Below, one piece after another: positions 56,965-64,000 of a stretch of 64,000 nucleotides of DNA. The number at the start of each line of letters is the position of its first letter. Within the stretch, counting starts at the first letter, position 1. The position numbers and the translations under genes were made by a program. Source of the DNA: Aspergillus flavus. Its lineage: Eukaryota > Ascomycota > Eurotiomycetes > Eurotiales > Aspergillaceae. The stretch is from contig NC_092406.1 of assembly GCF_009017415.1 (NCBI RefSeq), forward strand, positions 496,001 to 560,000, written 5' to 3'. The notes beneath the pieces were generated by a model that was given only the letters and a program-made list of their open reading frames with translations, was not told the DNA's origin and made no database searches.

Positions 56965-59387
56965 ATGACCGCCGATCTCGAAAATAGGCATTCTATTGTG
57001 CAGAAGTCCAGCCGTCCGCCTATCAAACTAGCCTGTCTTTCTTGGTGCGGTTCCTGGCATATATGAAGTGGATGACTGACTAAATGAGTTCTCGTCCTGT
57101 GGCAGTCGTACGTTGCGCATACGTTGTGATGGCCAGACAGTTTGCTCCAACTGCGTCGCGAAAGGAAGATCTTGCTCTTATGTGCCCAGCCGACGAGGAG
57201 GACCACGATATTGTTCTAGTAGGAAATATAAAGGGAACGTCGTTCGTTGCGAAACAGTAACATCTGTTTTGAAGGTGGGAAGTCGCCTACCGAAGACCTC
57301 CAGCAAGCCGGGGATGTCGCCTACCCCAGGAGATGGTAAGCCATTCTTGACCTGTTCTTTAGATGCTCCTGGTAAGAGTCAAGGGTCTAATGAGTGTTAT
57401 ATAGAATGGGTCCACCAACTGGGAGGTTTGTGCGGCCCAGGGGCAGGGCTGCGCAGCGTGGAAATGCCCTTTGCAGAAATTGACTCTATATTTGACTCTA
57501 TCTTTGGCTCAAATGTAGACGAAATCAACCCCAGCCCCAACTCAAAATCGGTATCCAGTCCCGTACGACTCTATGGCAGTAATGAGGATATGTAAGCTTG
57601 GGTGCAGAACTACCATTAAGTGTTGTGCTGACAGAGTTAGACTTGACGCTTATTACGTTTTTATTCATCCTTACTTCCCCATATTGCCCCCATCTGAGCA
57701 TCAGCCGGTGTCTAGCCGTCCGCTAGCTAGAGGCCCGCCAACCTTTGAACCGACGAGCCCTCTAAGCCTGGCTATCTCAGCCATACTGTCCCTGATACCC
57801 CATCCAAACGAAAAGAAACCTAGGACGACAGAGTATTTGAAGAGACGAAGGGAATATGCACATTGCTTTGCTCAAACGGCCCTTGGTGTCATTGAAAAAG
57901 ACTACGAGCTGCTCAGTATGAGCCAAAACTCCCAGACTGGTTTAGCCAACACTACCAGAGCCTTTGAACGAGCACCGTTTCATCCAAAGCTGGAAGTACC
58001 CCTGGAAGGCGTCGTGACATTGTCAATGCTTAGCATTTATGAGTATGCACAGCGAGGGAACATTGATGGCATGCTTCAACGGGCTAACCAGGCGCTTGCA
58101 CTGGCTATGAGTATGGCCTTGCATGAGGCAGTAGAGGAGGAACCGTATGCAGATTCTAAACGCAGAGTTTGGTGGATGACGGTGGGTCTCTTGTGATGTA
58201 TTACTTGTTCGGTCGTTGCTGATGTTGAGCCAGTATATGATGGCATGTCAAGCATCGGCTATTAGTGGAACGGTTCGTATGTATGCGTATTCTGCACTGG
58301 ATACATGACTCATACTTCACAGTCCCCAGCCTTCGATCTTTATGATCCATGGTTTGTAACTCCATATCCGGAAGTATGTTATTCTACAAGTCTAAAACTG
58401 GCTCGTACGCAATCACTTACCAATCTCCATAGGGTTGGAAACTTGTCGTCGAGGCCCAACAGGTCCTTGTGGAATCGGCCGTATTCGCCAGTGACCTTGA
58501 TAGGACGATGCAGGAGGCTGATGACGCATCATGGGTTTCGAAACGTATGGAGGAGCTTGACAGGCAGATATCGTCTCTTTTGTTTTGCAGCCGAGATGCT
58601 CCCCTAGTCTCTCAGATGGCGCCACAGCCTGAATCCGTTGAGCGCATGACATCAAAGACTATGAGGGACTTTGCAGAGATCAAGCTACACACGTAAATAC
58701 TACCCAGCCATAGAAAGTGATAACCCAGCTAACGGCACAGGGCACGGATCAAACTGCACCGATTGTGCGCATTTCAAGATATTCTATCCGGCTCTATACG
58801 ACATCCAGATGTATCGATACCCACGGACACGAATTCTCGGATGGATATGCCGTTGGAAATGAGCAGCGACCCTAGATTGGTTGAAGACTTGTCGCTGATG
58901 ACCCAGATCCACAAGCTTCAGATGCCGTTCACCAGCGAGGAGTCATCCAAAATCTGCCTGCATGCAGCACTCAACATTGTCACCTTGCTTGATAACCTAC
59001 TCTACCCGAATCATACTAGCGACATCCTGGCTAATACACAGTACGCCCGCGGGGGGTGTGGTAGTGAACTTCCTCGAACGATGCCAACAGTGGTATGCTG
59101 CGGAGTGCAGTCCAGCTATGCAATGTTGATGCTGGGTCTCAAAGCGCGGGCTATTCAACACACTACACATGATGACATTAATGTTCTAGATACCACGTCT
59201 TTATCCGATTTTCGGAACGAGCTATACCACAACTTACGGTTGATAGTCAAGTTCCTAGAGAATTACTCTATCGCCTTTGAGGCTATCCAGGGGATAAGTG
59301 GTATATTATTTCACTTCCTAACAAGACGCTGGCTAACTTGCTGCAGACAAATTAAATCAGGCCATCGACCGGGAGTTCTTGACGTAG
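56965..59387 (+). CDS. Zn2Cys6 transcription factor, XlnR-type (fungal_trans domain)
   Basis: Exons 56965-57044, 57106-57591, 57635-58181, 58234-58272, 58323-58373, 58433-58692, 58741-59297 and 59347-59387, closing in frame. The zinc cluster is ACLSC|RTLRIRCDGQTVCSNC followed by VAKGRSC (C-x2-C-x6-C-x5-C-x2-C-x6-C), with an intron splitting the codon of its second Cys. The middle region has AYYVFIHPYFPILPP, MLSIYEYAQRGN, ANQALALAMSMALHEA, KRRVWWM|TYMMACQASAISG and FDLYDPWFVTPYPE, typical of the fungal_trans domain of this class. Later GGCGSELPRTMPTVVCCGVQ and a short end QGINKLNQAIDREFLT follow. A further 69-nt in-phase intron at 57336-57404 is likely. With it the protein is 663 residues, without it 686. 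It probably controls the adjacent P450, by position. Confidence 0.87.
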
Positions 59388-61498
59388 AATAAGTCTTCCT
59401 ATTCCCCAAATCTGCATTGGAGACTCCTCTTCTGTTTTCATTAAGCATCAGTAGCCGTTAGCCACATAGATGAATGAATAATGTGATACCATAGAGACAT
59501 GTACGTGATGTGATACACATGACTTATAGCGATTTTTGCATGTTCAATGGCCAGGTCGTTTACTTCTTTGTCCTTACTTCGTCCAATGTGCTACCACACA
59601 CCGACAGTGGCTACCACAGTAACGGACTAGCTCGGATGCCGCATTGCCTGCAACGCGCGAGGGAGTATGCGCTGGACTCACTCCTCTCGAGAGATTCCTT
59701 TTAGGTACCTAACGGAGCTTCACGTCTGGTGACGTGGAAGCAATATTCAAGCACAAGGGCTCGGGCAAAACGGCCAATACACGCTTGTCAAGATACCATT
59801 GGCCCCAACAAGCCACATCCCTCACACCCTTTGCATCTAACACAGAGTTTAAACGTGCTACCGAGACACTCGATTTCGGCGAGAAAAGCAGCTTAAAGAA
59901 TCTAGCACACGACCTCATACCAAAGCTTTCTAAAAGACGAATCTAAGAAAGGCAAGGGGCAATCTAAAACCGACCTGTTCATACCTAGCATCCAGAGCAA
60001 GGAAGTTCGCTTATGTGTATTCACCAAGAGAGGACCAATAACGCCAAGGGATAAGTATCCATGATGGGGGATCAACCTGCCAAATGTGGGTTGCATCCCA
60101 AATAACCGGTTCCTGCAAGGTTGGTACCTAACAGTACCGACATGCAGCAAGGCATTTGTATTGGTGGCGAATGTCTTTTGTGTCTCTAATCGAATGGGAG
60201 CCGAGGATATTTATGCAAGGGGGGTTAGCTGCATATGGTTGACGAAGCCGCTCAACAAGCATTTTTGCCACATCTGATATATCTGAGAGGAGTGCTCGTT
60301 GGGAAATTTAATGTCACTCGTGACCCCAGGGAACCATCGGTACTCAATCTCCTTACAGGAAGGTCTGTTGATCCGGGGTCTTGTCTGGGACAGACCGTGG
60401 ATGTGGGTGTTGTCCTTTTTTTTTTTTTTTTTTTTCAGGGAGCAAGAGAAGAACAGCCCTCACAACATGAACGCCAATGGAGTAGAATACTTGCGAGTGG
60501 ACATGAGAGCTATATTCAAGCGTATACGAGATCTCAAAGGAAGTAGACCATCTTTTACCATACCATACATTCCATACAAGCCAATAACCAACATAAACCA
60601 ATAGAATCCAGCCCTCGACGCTAAACCTACACCGAGTCGCCAAATTGCCACGAACCGAATACGGAATTCGTCACGCGACGGGGCTAAGTAATCAGGGCAC
60701 GTGAACGATGTTCAAGTCTTCGGTTTGAGAGATGCTACATTAGTATCTACGAGATAAGAATATATTTATACCAAACTTGTCAAACAGTGTAGGAATATAT
60801 GTCGCTTATGTTAAACGTAAGCTCCAACCAATATATATTGTCACTCGCTTTAGTGACGTCAGCCAATTGCTAGCAGAAGAATATAGTACCCGTCGTGATA
60901 TAAAAAATTCACGATGATACATCGGGGTCAGATTTGTCTAGTACGGTAGGTTTGTTCCAAGCAACGATCAACGTAAATATTACCTATTATGATAGACATT
61001 CTGGAGCCTGCAAAGTGATGTGCATTCTTGGCCCTCCACTTCTCGTGTTCTTCAGTCCTTTCATCTCACGTCGATGAGATTGTCAGTTTGTACACCCCTT
61101 CATACAGTTGGTATACAATTGGATTATAAATGTATGGACTATTGGATAGTCCCAGGATAAGCATCTATATTGTTTCTAGTGCAATCCAACCTTGATGATT
61201 CTGGTTGAGGAAGAAAGGAGCCAGATGCAGTCATGTATGATCGTCGCCTCAGGCTCGTATTCCGTCTCAGAATAAGGCTCATTGCAGATCTGATAACCAA
61301 CACGGCGTTACAATGGAAGAGGCAACGATATAAAAATAGATATGACTGACATTTCACATGAACACCGTTAGATATATAGATCCGTCATATCATTCTCCAG
61401 CTCAACTCATCCAGTATCACAACTCTACTCAGACATCCCAAATCCAAGACGACCATTCCAACAAGAAAATCACGATAATCAAGAAACGAACCAACAAA
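59388..61498. other. Intergenic, no gene seen
   Basis: Two kilobases without a supported gene. There is a T run at 60417-60435 (19 nt) ending in CAG, which looks like a splice acceptor but has no matching exon. Short frames overlap one another on both strands. An in-frame upstream ATG for the next gene lies at 61358. Confidence 0.5.
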
Positions 61499-62191
61499 AT
61501 GAACCTCACCCTCCTCACCACCCTCCTAACCACCCTGGCAACAACCAACGCCCTCACACCCAACACCGCAAACAGCACCACCGGCCAGAAAATCCTCGAC
61601 AAGGCCCTCACAGCAGCAGGAACGCCCTACGCCTGGGGCGGCGGATCCTGCAAAGGTCCTACACACGACCAACCGCCCTACCAATACGGCGATATCGGGT
61701 ATGACTGCTCGGGACTCGTGTGTTGGGCTGTGTGTCAGGTCACAGGCCGTGATTTGTTCTCGGAGGGTTTGCGTGTGACGTCTGATATGTATTGCGCGGA
61801 GGAGAAGGAGTTGAAGTATAAGTATGTTTTCTTTTCTTTCTTTTCTTTGTTTTGGTTGGCGTGGCTTGGTATGAGTGCCAGAAGGGTGGATAGGGCTAAT
61901 GAGTGTTTAGGAAATATCCGTATGAGCAGCGGAGAGCGGGCGATGCTGTTTTCTTCGGTGGAGAGTGTGATTGTGCGGATAGGGAGAGTATTCATCATGT
62001 TGGGTTGATGATGTAGGTTTTTCTTCTTTCTCTGAGGATATCATTGGGGTTAAAAGGGGGATGCTAATCGTGATAGGGACTCTGGGGATCGCATGTGGAA
62101 TGCTCCTAATGACCGCGTGAATAAGGTCCAGGAGAACAGTATCGCGAAGTTTGGGGAGAAACCTTGTCCTTATGTTGTGCGGTTTGCTTGA
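61499..62191 (+). CDS. Secreted NlpC/P60-family cysteine peptidase
   Basis: Exons 61499-61821, 61911-62012 and 62077-62191 (540 nt, 179 residues). The ATG at 61499 (A at -3) begins a clean signal peptide, MNLTLLTTLLTTLATTNALT; an in-frame ATG at 61358 would put 47 polar residues before it and is unlikely. The NlpC/P60 fold follows: ILDKALTAAGTPYAWGGGSC, then YDCSGLVCWAVCQ with the catalytic Cys, RRAGDAVFFGGECDC, and SIHHVGLMM with the catalytic His. MWNAPN may supply the third polar residue. Such enzymes cut gamma-D-Glu-diamino acid or similar bonds in bacterial peptidoglycan. A secreted fungal copy probably acts on bacterial walls, and the family's distribution points to an old transfer from bacteria, although two introns are now present. 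It is small and Cys-rich. Confidence 0.9.
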
Positions 62192-63655
62192 TGAGGTATG
62201 TGGGCTTAGGGAGCACGATGTCTAGGGCGAGAGGAGGGAGTAAATAGGATAGTGTATGATGTTGTAGATATTCTTATGATATTGTCTCTCATATGATGAA
62301 GGGATGAAAGTAACCCAGACTTGCTCTAGACCCTGAAAGTGATATTGAATGCTCTGCGACGTAATTTGCCTCCGAAAAACTAAAATTTCCCCTCAAGGCA
62401 GATATCTCCTAGCAAGGTTGCATCTGATTTATGTTCTGTAAGTATAGACTCTAGTTATACGTAAGAATGACCCTCATGAAAAAAGGCTACCTATAAGCGG
62501 ACGTAAGGATGGTACTGCTTCCAAGTTGACTTCATCTTACAGCAAGCCAGGCAAGAACGGGATTCCAATACTTTACGCTCAAAACAGCCCAGACATTTTG
62601 CGGAGGTCGTGTTCGCCTTCTGGATATCTGAGCGCGCATGACGCGCCTTCGCCTACCGCCGTGGCACGAATTACACCGAAGCCAGACTTGTCCAACCGAC
62701 GCGGACAAAGAATCATGGCTGTGTCACCTACAATATCGTTCGAGACCACCTTCAATTGCACAAGAATAGCGACTCCTTTCTTTGTGTGGCAGGCGTGTGC
62801 AACTCTATACAAGATGTGTCGCCGCAGAAGGTTCTCAAGGCGTTCCACACGGGCTGAGAGCCTCAGGCGACTGTGTCTGTGACGGCGTTTAGGGTCTAGG
62901 AGACTATGGGATATGAACATGTGAACGCGGTTGCTCTCTCAAATCGCTGGTGCATGGGGCTGAGTGACTCTAGGGCTTCTGCGTGTATTCCTGGAGAGTA
63001 CGCCCGTGATTCATGGTTGCTCAAGGAACCGGCGGCGTGGTCCATTGAGTCTATGACAATGTGTGGTTGGCTTTGTTGATGCTTGCGCCCGAGAGGGTCT
63101 TTCACGAAGGTTTTAGACGCGATTTGGCCCAGACATGTATGACAGTAACAGCGGCGATTGTGTTGTCGGGTCTATGACACAAACCAAGTTCAACAAGCCC
63201 AGTAGTACGCGTAGGGTTCGCGTATGCTGCGTTGGTCAGGGTTGAATTCTGTCCTTGAGTTGCGAGCCACGCAAGACGAGCAACCGAGTCGAGACTGAGT
63301 ACTTCAGACATGACAGGACGAGTGATAACTGTTCAAGGTCTAGTGCTGGTGGGGATGAGGTTCGTGTCCGAAGTGAAACGAGTGGATATGACTTGGCATT
63401 CATTCGGGGACCAAAGTCGGGAACACGCCTTCGCCTATCACAACACTTCTCAGCCCCCGGGCGATCCATCCACTTTTGCCCCCACCCCCGAATCCCAAGC
63501 GAAAGTGACAAATTGTCATCATGCCACCACCCCTGGTATGTTGCCATGCTGATTGGAATAATTGAAACCCGGAAGAGTGGTTAAAGGTCGCCGACCGTGT
63601 GGACGGCGTTTTACATGCGTCACCGAGTTAAATGTGGCGTCCCTTAATTTGTCTG
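62192..63655. other. Region of overlapping short frames, no supported gene
   Basis: From about 62520 to 63590 both strands carry overlapping open frames, including three consecutive minus-strand frames (63311-63102, 63105-62896, 62920-62579) that run into each other. This is compatible with a decayed gene, but none shows a recognisable motif. Confidence 0.35.
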
Positions 63656-64000
63656 TCACTTATCAGGTTTACCATGCAGAATTGATTGCACAGTCATCAT
63701 GCCTCGCACGGACGGTTCGCCCCTTTCCACTAGTTGGAACCACTCTCTCTGTGCATAAAGCAAATCCCGGTCCCTCCTTGAAGTGGATGCGTTATGATTC
63801 GATCCAAACACCGCAGAATAGCCTTTTGGGCTTAGCTCGTATTGTGATTCTTCAGTCTGCACCATGTATGCACTCTGCAGTGTATCCTTCGGATTGTTAT
63901 CTCCCTGCTGCTGGGAAATGGCACCGGTCACCCCGATATCCTGGTTCAGCCATATGGTGTGCTCTCTGCAACACCGGGGCGGGCTCACGTGCCTCCCGTC
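63656..64000 (-). CDS. C-terminal part of an unknown protein (runs off right edge)
   Basis: The minus strand is open from the window's last base to a TGA at 63656-63658 (about 114 codons), with no ATG at the right place, so the start or an upstream exon lies outside. The translation is polar and Ser/Gln/Glu-rich (GAISQQQGDNNPKDTLQSAY, MVQTEESQYELSPKGYSAVF, STSRRDRDLLYAQREWFQLV). It resembles a cytoplasmic tail of a membrane protein more than a folded domain. No family is recognised, and an intron acceptor within it cannot be excluded. Confidence 0.4.
   Translation of the reverse strand, partial: DGRHVSPPRCCREHTIWLNQDIGVTGAISQQQGDNNPKDTLQSAYMVQTEESQYELSPKGYSAVFGSNHNASTSRRDRDLLYAQREWFQLVERGEPSVRGMMTVQSILHGKPDK

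Noticed and set aside
60417..60604. Poly-T plus CAG as a splice acceptor of an unseen gene
   Set aside because: No donor or coding exon could be paired with it; the T run is a simple homopolymer like those at 15228 and 23653.

Overview
The window is nuclear DNA of a filamentous ascomycete, most likely a Eurotiomycete of the Aspergillus/Penicillium type. Genes are single transcription units on both strands. Most are split by introns of about 45-85 nt with GT..AG borders and CTAAC/CTGAC-like branch sites. The families present (Zn2Cys6 regulators, rhodopsin-domain membrane proteins, P450, siderophore MFS transporter, GH92, DUF3716-like protein) are typical of that group. No rRNA, tRNA, CRISPR array or intact transposon was recognised. 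All exon structures were derived by hand from reading frame, splice consensus and family motifs, and every multi-exon model given closes in frame.

Left part (1-13.9 kb): the N-terminal part of an unidentified Ser/Thr-rich protein runs off the left edge. Then come a proteasome beta-1 (PRE3-type) gene whose catalytic Thr lies on a 15-nt microexon, a divergently placed BEM46-type alpha/beta hydrolase, and the F1-ATPase assembly factor ATP11. A rhodopsin-domain membrane protein is divergent from an O-methyltransferase (a secondary-metabolism-like pair), and an ERV2-type sulfhydryl oxidase follows.

Middle part (14-43 kb): a LYAR-type nucleolar zinc-finger protein; a large NF-X1/FAP1-type zinc-finger protein; a siderophore-iron transporter preceded by 3.8 kb without genes holding two perfect iron-GATA-factor (SreA) sites; a secreted GH92 alpha-mannosidase; a Zn2Cys6 regulator; and a secreted gamma-glutamyltransferase. 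Then an MBD4-like DNA glycosylase gene whose N-terminal and catalytic halves are in different frames, joined at a T5 run; and an unidentified 857-residue Ser/Arg/Pro-rich protein.

Right part (43-64 kb): a 6.5-kb stretch with no convincing gene, a seven-transmembrane receptor, a DUF3716-like Cys-cluster protein with an acidic repeat tail, a P450 followed on the same strand by an XlnR-type Zn2Cys6 regulator, a secreted NlpC/P60 cysteine peptidase with bacterial-type architecture, and the C-terminal end of an unknown protein running off the right edge.

Two functional themes recur: housekeeping (proteasome, ATP11, LYAR, FAP1, glycosylase) and environment-facing functions (siderophore uptake, GH92, gamma-glutamyltransferase, NlpC/P60, 7TM receptors). 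A nonamer, TACGGAGTA, occurs seven times, always between genes, where about 0.5 would be expected by chance.
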